From the NCBI GenBank assembly GCA_963853835.1, contig OY970821.1:51600646-51664645 (forward strand): a stretch of DNA of 64,000 nt, read 5' to 3'. A model generated the notes under the pieces. That model was not told the origin of the DNA. It was given only the letters and a program-made list of their open reading frames with translations, and ran no database searches. The position numbers and the translations under genes were made by a program. The DNA is from Calendula officinalis (Eukaryota; Streptophyta; Magnoliopsida; Asterales; Asteraceae). Each line of letters starts with the position of its first letter. Position 1 is the stretch's first letter. Below, piece by piece: positions 12,882-26,700 of the stretch.

Positions 12882-15800
12882 GTGTCCGTTTCACGCCCAC
12901 GAGTAACCAAAATAGCTGGTTCGTTCGTCAATGCCAAGAACAAGTTCGGCCCGAACTCTTCACTGTTCCCGGCCCGAACTTCATTTTCAGCCCGAACTTC
13001 AACCTCGGCCCGAACCTCAACCTCGGCCCGAACTCCGACCTCGGCCCGAACATCATCCTCGGCCCGAACACCGAACTTCGGCCCGAACACCACTTCGGCC
13101 CGAACATCGCACTTCGGGCCGAACACCACTTCGGCCCGAACAACCCTCTTCGGCCCGAACTCTTCAATATCCAAGATTGTGTGACAAAAGGTGCTATACT
13201 AAAACATTCATAACTTTCAGCTCGGGTGTCCGTTTCACGCCCACGAGTAACCAAAATAGCTGGTTCGTTCGTCACTGCCAAGAACAAGTTCGGCCCGAAC
13301 TCTTCACTGTTCCCGGCCCGAACTTCATTTTCGGCCCGAACTTCAACCTCGGCCCGAACTTCAACCTTTCCCGAACTCCGACCTCGGCCCGAACTTCAAC
13401 CTCGGCCCGAACATCATCCTCGGCCCGAACACCGAACTTCGGCCCGAACACCACTTCAGCCCGAACATCGCACTTCGGCCCGAACACCACTTCGGCCCGA
13501 ACATCCCTCTTCGGCCTGAACTCTTCAATATCCAAGATTGTGTGACAAAAGGTGCTATACTAAAACATTCATAACTTTCAGCTCGGGTGTCCGTTTCACG
13601 CCCACGAGTAACCAAAATAGCTTGTTCGTTCGTCACTGCCAAGAATAAGTTCGGCCCGAAATCTTCACTGTTCCCGGCCCGAACTTCATTTTCGGCCCGA
13701 ACTTCAACCTCGGCCCGAACTTCAACCTCGGCCCGAACTCCGACCTCGGCCCGAACTTCAACCTCGGCCCGAACATCATCCTCGGCCCGAACACCGAACT
13801 TCGGCCCGATCACCACTTCGGCCCGAACACCACTTCGGCCCGAACATCCCACTTCGGCCCGAACACCACTTCGGCCCGAACACCACTTCGGCCCGAACAT
13901 CCCTCTTCGGCCCGAACTCTTCAATATCCAATATTGTGTGACAAAAGGTGCTATACGAAAACATTCATAACTTTCAGCTCGGGTGTCCGTTTCACGCCCA
14001 CGAGTAACCAAAATAGCTGGTTCGTTCGTCACTGCCAAGAACTAGTTCGGCCCGAACTCTTCACTGTTCCCGGCCCGAACTTCAACCTCGGCCCGAACTC
14101 TGACCTCGGCCCGAACTTCAACCTCGGCCCGAACATCATCCTCGGCCCGAACACCGAACTTCGGCCAGAACACCACTTCGGCCCGAACACCACTTCGGCC
14201 CGAACATCCCTCTTCGGCCCGAACTCTTCAATATCCAAGATTGTGTGACAAAAGGTGCTATACTAAAACATTCATAACTTTCAGCTCGGGTGTCCGTTTC
14301 ACGCCCACGAGTAACCAAAATAGCTGGTTCGTTCGTCACTGCCAAGAACAAGTTCGGCCCGATCTCTTCACTGTTCCCGGCCCGAACTTCATTTTCGGCC
14401 CGAACTTCAACCTCGGCCCGAACTCCAACCTCGGCCCGAACTTCAACCTCGGCCCGAACTCCGACCTCGGCCCGAACTTCAACCTCGGCCCGAACATCAT
14501 CCTCGGCCCGAACACCGAACTTCGGCCCGAACACCACTTCGGCCCGAACACCACTTCGGCCCGACCATCCCACTTCGGCCCGAACACCACTTCGGCCCGA
14601 ACATCCCTCTTCGGACCGAACTCTTCAATATCCAATATTGTGTGACAAAAGGTGCTATACTAAAACATTCGTAACTTTCAGCTCGGGTGTCCGTTTCACG
14701 CCCACGAGTAACCAAAATAGGTGGTTCGTTCGTCACTGCCAAGAACAAGTTCGGCCCGAACTCTTCACTGTTCCCGGCCCGAACTTCATTTTCGGCCCGA
14801 ACTTCAACCTCGGCCCGAACTCCGACCTCGGCCCGAACTTCAACCTCGGCCCGATCATCATCCTCGGCCCGAACACCGAACTTCGGCCCGAACACCACTT
14901 CGGCCCGAACATCCCACTTCGGCCCGAACACCACTTCGGCCCGAACATCCCTCTTCGGCCCGAACTCTTCAATATCCAAGATTGTTTGACAAAAGGTGCT
15001 ATACTAAAACATTCATAACTTTCAGCTCGGGTGTCCGTTTCACGCCCACGAGTAACCAAAATAGCTGGTTCGTTCGTCAATGCCAAGAACAAGTTCGGCC
15101 CGAACTCTTCACTGTTCCCGGCCCGAACTTCATTTTCAGCCCGAACTTCAACCTCGGCCCGAACCTCAACCTCGGCCCGAACTCCGACCTGGGCCCGAAC
15201 ATCATCCTCGGCCCGAACACCGAACTTCGGCCCGAACACCACTTCGGCCCGAACATCGCACTTCGGGCCGAACACCACTTCGGCCCGAACAACCCTCTTC
15301 GGCCCGAACTCTTCAATATCCAAGATTGTGTGACAAAAGGTGCTATACTAAAACATTCATAACTTTCAGCTCGGGTGTCCGTTTCACGCCCACGAGTAAC
15401 CAAAATAGCTGGTTCGTTCGTCACTGCCAAGAACAAGTTCGGCCCGAACTCTTCACTGTTCCCGGCCCGAACTTCATTTTCGGCCCGAACTTCAACCTCG
15501 GCCCGAACTTCAACCTTTCCCGAACTCCGACCTCGGCCCGAACTTCAACCTCGGCCCGAACATCATCCTCGGCCCGAACACCGAACTTCGGCCCGAACAC
15601 CACTTCAGCCCGAACATCGCACTTCGGCCCGAACACCACTTCGGCCCGAACATCCCTCTTCGGCCTGAACTCTTCAATATCCAAGATTGTGTGACAAAAG
15701 GTGCTATACTAAAACATTCATAACTTTCAGCTCGGGTGTCCGTTTCACGCCCACGAGTAACCAAAATAGCTGGTTCGTTCGTCACTGCCAAGAATAAGTT

Positions 15801-17179
15801 CGGCCCGAAATCTTCACTGTTCCCGGCCCGAACTTCATTTTCGGCCCGAACTTCAACCTCGGCCCGAACTTCAACCTCGGCCCGAACTCCGACCTCGGCC
15901 CGAACTTCAACCTCGGCCCGAACATCATCCTCGGCCCGAACACCGAACTTCGGCCCGATCACCACTTCGGCCCGAACACCACTTCGGCCCGAACATCCCA
16001 CTTCGGCCCGAACACCACTTCGGCCCGAACACCACTTCGGCCCGAACATCCCTCTTCGGCCCGAACTCTTCAATATCCAATATTGTGTGACAAAAGGTGC
16101 TATACGAAAACATTCATAACTTTCAGCTCGGGTGTCCGTTTCACGCCCACGAGTAACCAAAATAGGTGGTTCGTTCGTCACTGCCAAGAACAAGTTCGGC
16201 CCGAACTCTTCACTGTTCCCGGCCCGAACTTCAACCTCGGCCCGAACTCCGACCTCGGCCCGAACTTCAACCTCGGCCCGAACATCATCCTCGGCCCGAA
16301 CACCGAACTTCGGCCCGAACACCACTTCGGCCCGAACACCACTTCGGCCCGAACATCCCTCTTCGGCCCGAACTCTTCAATATCCAAGATTGTGTGACAA
16401 AAGGTGTTATACTAAAACATTCATAACTTTCAGCTCGGGTGTCCGTTTCACGCCCACGAGTAACCAAAATAGCTGGTTCGTTCGTCACTGCCAAGAACAA
16501 GTTCGGCCCGATCTCTTCACTGTTCCCGGCCCGAACTTCATTTTCGGCCCGAACTTCAACCTCGGCCCGAACTCCAACCTCGGCCCGAACTTCAACCTCG
16601 GCCCGAACTCCGACCTCGGCCCGAACTTCAACCTCGGCCCGAACATCATCCTCGGCCCGAACACCGAACTTCGGCCCGAACACCACTTCGGCCCGAACAC
16701 CACTTCGGCCCGACCATCCCACTTCGGCCCGAACACCACTTCGACCCGAACATCCCTCTTCGGACCGAACTCTTCAATATCCAATATTGTGTGACAAAAG
16801 GTGCTATACTAAAACATTCGTAACTTTCAGCTCGGGTGTCCGTTTCACGCCCACGAGTAACCAAAATAGGTGGTTCGTTCGTCACTGCCAAGAACAAGTT
16901 CGGCCCGAACTCTTCACTGTTCCCGGCCCGAATTTCATTTTCGGCCCGAACTTCAACCTCGGCCCGAACTCCGACCTCGGCCCGAACTTCAACCTCGGCC
17001 CGATCATCATCCTCGGCCCGAACACCGAACTTCGGCCCGAACACCACTTCGGCCCGAACATCCCACTTCGGCCCGAACACCACTTCGGCCCGAACATCCC
17101 TCTTCGGCCCGAACTCTTCAATATCCAAGATTGTGTGACAAAAGGTGCTATACTAAAACATTCATAACTTTCAGCTCGG
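10750..17179 (+). repeat. Six-monomer higher-order unit, three tandem copies
   Basis: The copies are 10750-12881 (2132 bp), 12882-15030 (2149 bp) and 15031-17179 (2149 bp). Anchors: 10750, 11094, 11455, 11851, 12141, 12538; 12882, 13226, 13587, 13983, 14290, 14687; 15031, 15375, 15736, 16132, 16439, 16836. AACCTTTCCCG recurs near 11232, 13364 and 15513. TATACGAAAAC recurs near 11822, 13953 and 16102. The first copy is 17 bp shorter because monomer 11851 lost one subrepeat. The near-identity of the copies implies recent amplification. Confidence 0.92.
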
Positions 17180-18555
17180 GTGTCCGTTTCACGCCCACGA
17201 GTAACCAAAATAGCTGGTTCGTTCGTCAATGCCAAGAACAAGTTCGGCCCGAACTCTTCACTGTTCCCGGCCCGAACTTCATTTTCAGCCCGAACTTCAA
17301 CCTCGGCCCGAACCTCAACCTCGGCCCGAACTCCGACCTCGGCCCGAACATCATCCTCGGCCCGAACACCGAACTTCGGCCCGAACACCACTTCGGCCCG
17401 AACATCGCACTTCGGCCCGAACACCACTTCGGCCCGAACATCCCACTTCAGCCCGAACTCTTCAATATCCAAGATTGTGTGACAAAAGGTGCTATACTAA
17501 AACATTCATAACTTTCAGCTCGGGTGTCCGTTTCACGCCCACGAGTAACCAAAATAGCTGGTTCATTCGTCACTGCCAAGAACAAGTTCGGCCTGAACTC
17601 TTCACTGTTCCCGGCCCGAACTTCATTTTCGGCCCGAACTTCAACCTCGGCCCGAACTCCGACCTCGGCCCGAACTTCAACCTCGGCCCGAACATCATCC
17701 TCGGCCCGAACACCGAACTTCGGCCCGAACACCACTTCGGCCCGAACATCGCACTTCGGCCCGAACACCACTTCGGCCCGAACATCCCTCTTCGGCCCGA
17801 ACTCTTCAATATCCAAGATTGTGTGACAAAAGGTGCTATACTAAAACATTCATAACTTTCAGCTCGGGTGTCCGTTTCACGCCCACGAGTAACCAAAATA
17901 GCTGGTTCGTTCGTCAATGCCAAGAACAAGTTCGGCCCGAACTCTTCACTGTTCCCGGCCCGAACTTCATTTTCAGCCCGAACTTCAACCTCGGCCCGAA
18001 CCTCAACCTCGGCCCGAACTCCGACCTCGGCCCGAACATCATCCTCGGCCCGAACACCGAACTTCGGCCCGAACACCACTTCGGCCCGAACATCGCACTT
18101 CGGCCCGAACACCACTTCGGCCCGAACATCCCACTTCAGCCCGAACTCTTCAATATCCAAGATTGTGTGACAAAAGGTGCTATACTAAAACATTCATAAC
18201 TTTCAGCTCGGGTGTCCGTTTCACGCCCACGAGTAACCAAAATAGCTGGTTCATTCGTCACTGCCAAGAACAAGTTCGGCCTGAACTCTTCACTGTTCCC
18301 GGCCCGAACTTCATTTTCGGCCCGAACTTCAACCTCGGCCCGAACTCCGACCTCGGCCCGAACTTCAACCTCGGCCCGAACATCATCCTCGGCCCGAACA
18401 CCGAACTTCGGCCCGAACACCACTTCGGCCCGAACATCGCACTTCGGCCCGAACACCACTTCGGCCCGAACATCCCTCTTCGGCCCGAACTCTTCAATAT
18501 CCAAGATTGTGTGACAAAAGGTGCTATACTAAAACATTCATAACTTTCAGCTCGG
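17180..18555 (+). repeat. Dimer higher-order unit, two 688 bp copies
   Basis: Anchors 17180, 17524, 17868 and 18212 are all 344 bp apart. The pair 17180-17867 is repeated at 17868-18555 with no difference that I noticed. Both pairs carry GTCAATGCC heads, GGTTCATTCG heads and the TTCAGCCCGAACTC end variant. The first monomer of each pair is the recombinant type first seen at 12882. Confidence 0.9.
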
Positions 18556-20703
18556 GTGTCCGTTTCACGCCCACGAGTAACCAAAATAGCTGGTTCGTTC
18601 GTCACTGCCAAGAATAAGTTCGGCCCGAACTCTTCACTGTTCCCGGCCCGAACTTCATTTTCGGCCCGAACATCAACCTCGGCCCGAACTTCAACCTCGG
18701 CCCGAACTCCGACCTCGGCCCGAACTTCATCCTCAGCCCGAACTTCATCCTCGGCCCGAACACCGAACTTCTGCCCGAACACCACTTTGGCCCGAACACC
18801 ACTTCGGCCCGAACATCCCACTTAGGCCCGAACACCACTTCGGCCCGAACAACCCTCTTCGGCCCGAACTCTTCAATATCCAAGATTGTGTGACAAAAGG
18901 TGCTATACTAAAACATTCATAACTTTCAGCTCGGGTGTCCGTTTCACGCCCACGAGTAACCAAAATAGCTGGTTCGTTCGTCACTGCCATGAACAAGTTC
19001 GGCCCGAACTCTTCACTGTTCCCGGCCCGAACTTCATTTTCAGCCCGAACTTCAACCTCGGCCCGAACCTCAACCTCGGCCCGAACTCCGACCTCGTCCC
19101 GAACATCATCCTCGGCCCGAACACCGAACTTCGGCCCGAACACCACTTCGGCCCGAACACCACTTCGGCCCGAACATCCCTCTTCGGCCCGAACTCTTCA
19201 ATATCCAAGATTGTGTGACAAAAGGTGCTATACTAAAACATTCATAACTTTCAGCTCGGGTGTCCGTTTCACGCCCACGAGTAACCAAAATAGCTGGTTC
19301 GTTCGTCACTTCCAAGAACAAGTTCGGCCCGAACTCTTCACTGTTCCCGGCCCGAACTTCATTTTCGGCCCGAACTTCAACCTCGGCCCGAACTTCAACC
19401 TCGGCCCGAACTCCGACCTCGGCCCGAACTTCAACCTCGGCCCGAACATCATCCTCGGCCCGAACACCGAACTTCGGCCCGAACACCACTTCGGCCCGAA
19501 CATCGCACTTCGGCCCGAACACCACTTCGGCCCGAACATCCCTCTTCGGCCCGAACTCTTCAATATCCAAGATTGTGTGACAAAAGGTGCTATACTAAAA
19601 CATTCATAACTTTCAGCTCGGGTGTCCGTTTCACGCCCACGAGTAACCAAAATAGCTGGTTCGTGCGTCACTGCCAAGAATAAGTTCGGCCCGAACTCTT
19701 CACTGTTCCCGGCCCGAACTTCATTTTCGGCCCGAACATCAACCTCGGCCCGAACTTCAACCTCGGCCCGAACTCCGACCTCGGCCCGAACTTCATCCTC
19801 AGCCCGAACTTCATCCTCGGCCCGAACACCGAACTTCTGCCCGAACACCACTTTGGCCCGAACACCACTTCGGCCCGAACATCCCACTTAGGCCCGAACA
19901 CCACTTCGGCCCGAACAACCCTCTTCGGCCCGAACTCTTCAATATCCAAGATTGTGTGACAAAAGGTGCTATACTAAAACATTCATAACTTTCAGCTCGG
20001 GTGTCCGTTTCACGCCCACGAGTAACCAAAATAGCTGGTTCGTTCGTCACTGCCATGAACAAGTTCGGCCTGAACTCTTCACTGTTCCCGGCCCGAACTT
20101 CATTTTCAGCCCGAACTTCAACCTCGGCCCGAACCTCAACCTCGGCCCGAACTCCGACCTCGTCCCGAACATCATCCTCGGCCCGAACACCGAACTTCGG
20201 CCCGAACACCACTTCGGCCCGAACACCACTTCGGCCCGAACATCCCTCTTCGGCCCGAACTCTTCAATATCCAAGATTGTGTGACAAAAGGTGCTATACT
20301 AAAACATTCATAACTTTCAGCTCGGGTGTCCGTTTCACGCCCACGAGTAACCAAAATAGCTGGTTCGTTCGTCACTTCCAAGAACAAGTTCGGCCCGAAC
20401 TCTTCACTGTTCCCGGCCCGAACTTCATTTTCGGCCCGAACTTCAACCTCGGCCCGAACTTCAACCTCGGCCCGAACTCCGACCTCGGCCCGAACTTCAA
20501 CCTCGGCCCGAACATCATCCTCGGCCCGAACACCGAACTACGGCCCGAACACCACTTCGGCCCGAACACCACTTCGGCCGAACATCGCACTTCGGCCCGA
20601 ACACCACTTCGGCCCGAACATCCCTCTTCGGCCCGAACTCTTCAATATCCAAGATTGTGTGACAAAAGGTGCTATACTAAAACATTCATAACTTTCAGCT
20701 CGG
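18556..20703 (+). repeat. Trimer higher-order unit, two copies (1066 and 1082 bp)
   Basis: Anchors 18556, 18935, 19260 and 19622, 20001, 20326 pair at an offset of 1066 bp. Shared variants are GAACTTCTGCCCG, CACTTAGGCCC, CTCGTCCCG and CACTTCCAAG. The last monomer of copy 2 has an additional subrepeat with a 1 bp deletion (CTTCGGCCGAACATC near 20576), making it 16 bp longer than its counterpart. The CTGCCATGAAC head variant in the middle monomer is private to this block. Confidence 0.9.
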
Positions 20704-20863
20704 GTGTCCGTTTCACGCCCACGAGTAACCAAAATAGCTGGTTCGTTCGTCACTGCCAAGAATAAGTTCGGCCCGAACTCTTCACTGTTCCTGGCCCGAA
20801 CTTCATTTTCGGCCCGAACATCAACCTCGGCCCGAACTTCAACCTCGGCCCGAACTCCGACCT

Positions 20864-20920
20864 CGGCCCGAACACCGAACTTCGGCCCGAACACCGAACT
20901 TCGGCCCGAACACCGAACTT
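20864..20920 (+). repeat. Triplicated 19 bp subrepeat
   Basis: The unit CGGCCCGAACACCGAACTT is present three times in a row (20864-20882, 20883-20901, 20902-20920). Other monomers have it once. The TTCAACCT and ATCATCCT units that normally precede it are missing. This is local replication slippage or gene conversion inside one tail. Confidence 0.92.
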
Positions 20921-22270
20921 CGGCCCGAACACCCCTTTGGCCCGAACACCACTTCGGCCCGAACATCCCACTTAGGCCCGAACACCACTTCGGCCCGAAC
21001 ATCCCTCTTCGGCCCGAACTCTTCAATATCCATGATTGTGTGACAAAAGGTGCTATACTAAAACATTCATAACTTTCAGCTCGGGTGTCCGTTTCACGCC
21101 CACGAGTAACCAAAATAGCTGGTTCGTTCGTCACTGCCAAGAATAAGTTCGGCCCGAACTCTTCACTGTTCCCGGCCCGAACTTCATTTTCGGCCCGAAC
21201 ATCAACCTCGGCCCGAACTTCAACCTCGGCCCGAACTCCGACCTCGGCCCGAACTTCAACCTCGGCCCGAACATCATCCTCGGCCCGAACACCGAACTTC
21301 GGCCCGAACACCACTTTGGCCCGAACACCACTTCGGCCCGGACATCCCACTTAGGCCCGAACACCACTTCGGCCCGAACATCCCTCTTCGGCCCGAACTC
21401 TTCAATATCCAATATTGTGTGACAAAGGTGCTATACTAAAACATTCATAACTTTCAGCTCGGGTGTCCGTTTCAAGCCCACGAGTAACCAAATTAGCTGG
21501 TTCGTTCGTCACTGCCAAGAACAAGTTCGGCCCGAACTCTTCCCTGTTCCCGGCCCGAACTTCATTTTCGGCCCGAACTTCAACCTCGGCCTGAACTCCG
21601 ACCTCGGCCCGAACTTCAACCTCGGCCCGAACATCATCCTCGGCCCGAACACCGAACTTCGGCCCGAACACCACTTCGGCCCGAACACCACTTCGGCCCG
21701 AACACCACTTCGGCCCGAACATCGCACTTCGGCCCGAACACCACTTCGGCCCGAACATCCCTCCTCGGCCCGAACTCTTCAATATCCAAGATTGTGTGAC
21801 AAAAGGTCCTATACTAAAACATTCATAACTTTCAGCTCGGGTGTCCGTTTCACGCCCACGAGTAACCAAAATAGCTGGTTCGTTCGTCACTGCCAAGAAC
21901 AAGTTCGGCCCGAACTCTTCACTATTCCCGGCCCGAACTTCATTTTCGGCCCGAACTTCAACCTCGGCCCGAACTTCAACCTCGGCCCGAACTCCGACCT
22001 CGGCCCGAACTTCAACCTCGGCCCGAACTCCGACCTCGGCCCGAACTTCAACCTCGGCCCGAACATCATCCTCGGCCCGAACACCGAACTTCGGCCCGAA
22101 CACCACTTCGGCCCGAACATCCCACTTCGGCCCGAACACCACTTCGGCCCGAACATCCCTCTTCGCCCCGAACTCTTCAATATCCAATATTGTGTGACAA
22201 AAGGTGCTATACTAAAACATTCATAACTTTCAGCTCGGGTGACCGTTTCACGCCCACGAGTAACCAAAAT

Positions 22271-22327
22271 ATTGATTTTCTCTGGGGTCACGGTTCCAAG
22301 CTCGGAGTGAAGCCCCACAAAGAGGCT
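22271..22327 (+). repeat. Unique 57 bp insert in one satellite head
   Basis: The head of this monomer reads CGAGTAACCAAAAT, then 57 bp not seen in any other monomer of the window, then AGCTGGTTCGTTCG as usual. The insert starts ATTGATTTTCTCTGGGG and ends CCCCACAAAGAGGCT. I see no terminal inverted repeats and no clear target duplication. It contains an AAGCTCGGAGTG stretch that loosely resembles the head's own CAGCTCGGGTGTCC. It could be a captured filler sequence, or an ancestral head segment deleted from all the others. The monomer also has GTGACCG in place of GTGTCCG. Confidence 0.9.
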
Positions 22328-23739
22328 AGCTGGTTCGTTCGTCACTGCCAAGAACAAGTTCGGCCCGATCTCTTCACTGTTCCCGGCCCGAACTTCATTT
22401 TCGGCCCGAACTTCAACCTCGGCCCGAACTTCATTTTCGGCCCGAACTTCAACCTCGGCCCGAACTACGACCTCGGCCCGAACTTCAACCTCGGCCCGAA
22501 CATCATCCTCGGCCCGAACACCGAACTTCGGCCCGAACACCACTTCGGCCCGAACACCACTTCGGCCCGAACATCCCACTTCGGCCCGAACACCACTTCG
22601 GCCCGAACATCCCTCTTCGGCCCGAACTCTTCAATATCCAAGATTGTGTGACAAAAGGTGATATACTAAAACATTCATAACTTTCAGCTCGGGTGTCCGT
22701 TTCACGCCCACGAGTAACCAAAATAGCTGGTTCGTTCGTCACTGCCAAGAACAAGTTCGGCCCGAACTCTTCACTGTTCCCGGCCCGAACTTCATTTTCA
22801 GCCCGAACTTCAACCTCGGCCCGAACCTCAACCTCGGCCCGAACTCCGACCTCGGCCCGAACATCATCCTCGGCCCGAACACCGAACTTCGGCCCGAACA
22901 CCACTTCGGCCCGAACATCGCACTTCGGCACGAACACCACTTCAGCCCGAACATCCCTCTTCGGCCCGAACTCTTCAATATCCAAGATTGTGTGACAAAA
23001 GGTGCTATAATAGAACATTCATAACTTTCAGCTCGGGTGTCCGTTTCACGCCCACGAGTAACCAAAATAGCCTGTTCGTTCGTTACTGCCAAGAAAAAGT
23101 TCGGCCCGAACTCTTCACTGTTCCCGGCCCGAACTTCATTTTCGGCCCGAACTTCAACCTCGGCCCGAACTTCAACCTCGGCCCGAACTCCGACCTCGGC
23201 CCGAACATCATCCTCGGCCCGAACACCGAACTTCGGCCCGAACACCACTTCGGCCTGAACACCACTTCGGCCCGAACATCCCACTTCGGCCCGACCACCA
23301 CTTCGGCCCGAACTCTTCAATATCCAATATTGTGTGACAAAAGGTGCTATACTAAAACATTCATAACTTTCAGCTCGGGTGTCCGTTTCACGCCCACGAG
23401 TAACCAAAATAGCTGGTTCGTTCGTCACTGCCAAGAACAAGTTCGGCCCGAACTCTTCACTGTTCCCGGCCCGAACTTCAACCTCGGCCCGAACTTCAAC
23501 CTCGGCCCGAACTCCGACCTCGGCCCGAACTTCAACCTCGGCCCGAACATCATCCTCGGCCCGAACACCGAACTTCGGCCCGAACACCACTTCGGCCCGA
23601 ACACCACTTCGGCCCGAACATCGCACTTCGGCCCGAACACCACTTCGGCCCGAACATCCCTCTTCGGCCCGAACTGTTCAATATCCAAGATTGTGTGACA
23701 AAAAGTGCTATATTAAAACATTCATAACTTTCAGCTCGG

Positions 23740-26700
23740 GTGTCCGTTTCACGCCCACGAGTAACCAAAATAGCTGGTTCGTTCGTCACTGCCAAGAACA
23801 AGTTCGGCCCGATCTCTTCACTGTTCCCGGCCCGAACTTCATTTTCGGCCCGAACTTCAACCTCGGCCCGAACTTCAACCTCGGCCCGAACTCCGACCTC
23901 GGCCCGAACTTCAACCTCGGCCCGAACATCATCCTCGGCCCGAACACCGAACTTCGGCCCGAACACCACTTCGGCCCGAACATCCCACTTCGGCCCGAAC
24001 ACCACTTCGGCCCGAACATCCCTCTTCGGCCCGAACTCTTCAATATCCAATATTGTGTGACAAAAGGTGCTATACTAAAACATTCATAACTTTCAGCTCG
24101 GGTGTCCGTTTCACGCCCACGAGTAACCAAAATAGCTGGTTCGTTCGTCACTGCCAAGAACAAGTTCGGCCCGAACTCTTCACTGCTCCCGGCCCGAACT
24201 TCAACCTCGGCCCGAACTTCAACCTCGGCCCGAACTCCGACCTCGGCCCGAACTTCAACCTCAGCCCGAACATCATCCTCGGCCCGAACACCGAACTTCG
24301 GCCCGAACACCACTTCGGCCCGAACACCACTTCGGCCCGAACATCGCACTTCGGCCCGAACACCACTTCGGCCCGAACATCCCTCTTCGGCCCGAACTCT
24401 TCAATATCCAAGATTGTGTGACAAAAGGTGCTATATTAAAACATTCATAACTTTCAGCTCGGGTGTCCGTTTCACGCCCACGAGTAACCAAAATAGCTGG
24501 TTCGTTCGTCACTGCCAAGAACAAGTTCGGCCCGATCTCTTCACTGTTCCCGGCCCGAACTTCATTTTCGGCCCGAACTTCAACCTCGGCCCGAACTTCA
24601 ACCTCGGCCCGAACTTCAACCTCGGCCCGAACTCCGACCTCGGTCCGAACTTCAACCTCGGCCCGAACATCATCCTCGGCCCGAACACCGAACTTCGGCC
24701 CGAACACCACTTCGGCCCGAACACCACTTCGGCCCGAACATCCCACTTCGGCCCGAACACCACTTCGGCCCGAACATCCCTCTTCGGCCCGAACTCTTCA
24801 ATATCCAATATTGTGTGACAAAAGGTGATATACTAAAACATTCATAACTTTCAGCTCGGGTGTCCGTTTCACGCCCACGAGTAACCAAAATTGCTGGTTC
24901 GTTCGTCACTGCCAAGAACAAGTTCGGCCCGAACTCTTCACTGTTCCCGGCCCGAACTTCATTTTCGGCCCGAACTTCAACCTCGGCCCGAACTCCGACC
25001 TCGGCCCGAACTTCAACCTCGGCCCGAACATCATCCTCGGCCCGAACACCGAACTTCGGCCCGAACACCACTTCGGCCCGAACATCGCACTTCGGCCCGA
25101 ACACCACTTCGGCCCGAACATCCCTCTTCGGCCCGAACTCTTCAATATCCAAGATTGTGTGACAAAAGGTGCTATACTAAAACATTCATAACTTTCAGCT
25201 CGGGTGTCCGTTTCACGCCCACGAGTAACCAAAATAGCTGGTTCGTTCGTCACTGCCAAGAACAACTTCGGCTCGAACTCTTCACTGTTCCCAGCCCGAA
25301 GTTCATTTTCGGCCCGAACTTCAACCTCGGCCCGAACTCCGACCTCGGCCCGAACATCATCCTCGGTCCGAACACCGAACTTCGGCCCGAACACCATTTC
25401 GGCCCGAACACCACTTCGGCCCGAACATCCCACTTCGGCCCGAACACCACTTCGGCCCGAACATCCCTCTTCGGCCCGAACTCTTCAATATCCAATATTG
25501 TGTGACAAAAGGTGCTATACTAAAACATTCATAACTTTCAGCTCGGGTGTCCGTTTCACGCCCACGAGTAACCAAAATAGCTGGTTCGTTCGTCACTGCC
25601 AAGAACAAGTTCGGCCCGAACTCTTCAATGTTCCCGGCCCGAACTTCATTTTCGGCCCGAACTTCAACCTCGGCCCGAACTCCGACCTCGGCCAGAACTT
25701 CAACCTCGGCCCGAACATCATCCTCGGCCCGAACACCGAACTTCGGCCCGAACATCACTTCGGCCCGAACTCCACTTCGGCCCGAACATCCCACTTCGGC
25801 CCGAACACCACTTCGGCCCGAACATCCCTCTTCGGCCCGAACTCTTCAATATCCAAGATTGTGTGACAAAAGGTGCTATACTAAAACATTCATAACTTTC
25901 AGTTCGGGTGTCCGTTTCACGCCCACGAGTAACCAAAATAGCTGGTTCGTTCGTCACTGCCAAGAACAAGTTCGGCCCGAAATCTTCACTGTTCCCGGCC
26001 CCGAACTTCATTTTCAGCCCGAACTTCAACCTCGGCCCGAACCTCAACCTCGGCCCGAACTCCGACCTCGGCCCGAACATCATCCTCGGCTCGAACACCG
26101 AACTTCGGCCCGAACACGAATTCCGCCCGAACACCACTTCGGCCCGAACATCGCACTTCGGCCCGAACACCACTTCGGCCCGAACATCCCTCTTCGGCCT
26201 GAACTCTTCAATATCCAAGATTGTGTGACAAAAGGTGCTATACTAAAACATTCATAACTTTCAGCTCGGGTGTCCGTTTCACGCCCACGAGTAACCAAAA
26301 TAGCTGGTTCGTTCGTCACTGCCAAGAACAAGTTCGGCCCGAACTCTTCACTGTTCCCGGCCCGAACTTCATTTTCGACCCGAACTTCAACCTCGGCCCG
26401 AACTTCAACCTCGGCCCGAACTCCGACCTCGGCCCGAACTTCAACCTCGGCCCGAACATCATCCTCGGCCCGAACACCGAACTTCGGCCCGAACACCAGT
26501 TCGGCCCGAACACCACTTCGGCCCGAACATCCCACTTCGGCCCGAACACCACTTCGGCCCGAGCATCCCTCTTCGGCCCGAACTCTTCAATATCCAATAT
26601 TGTGTGACAAAAGGTGCTATACTAAAACATTCATAAATTTCAGCTCGGGTGTCCGTTTCACGCCCACGAGTAACCAAAATAGCTGGTTCGTTCGTCACTG

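Larger units (their letters stand above)
20704..23739 (+). repeat. Mixed satellite segment without clear higher-order period
   Basis: Anchors are 20704, 21085, 21463, 21841, 22239, 22693, 23037 and 23379. This stretch has the most individual oddities in the left array. They include a triplicated 19 bp unit at 20864-20920, a head with a lost A and a TTTCAAGCCC variant near 21421-21476, a monomer about 454 bp long with the 57 bp insert at 22271-22327, and an aberrant head (GCTATAATAGAAC) near 23003. It looks like an older or less homogenised interval between two recently amplified blocks. Confidence 0.8.

Noticed and set aside
22271..22327. Link between the 57 bp satellite insert and the 57 bp integrase duplication
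   Set aside because: The lengths match by coincidence; the sequences are unrelated.
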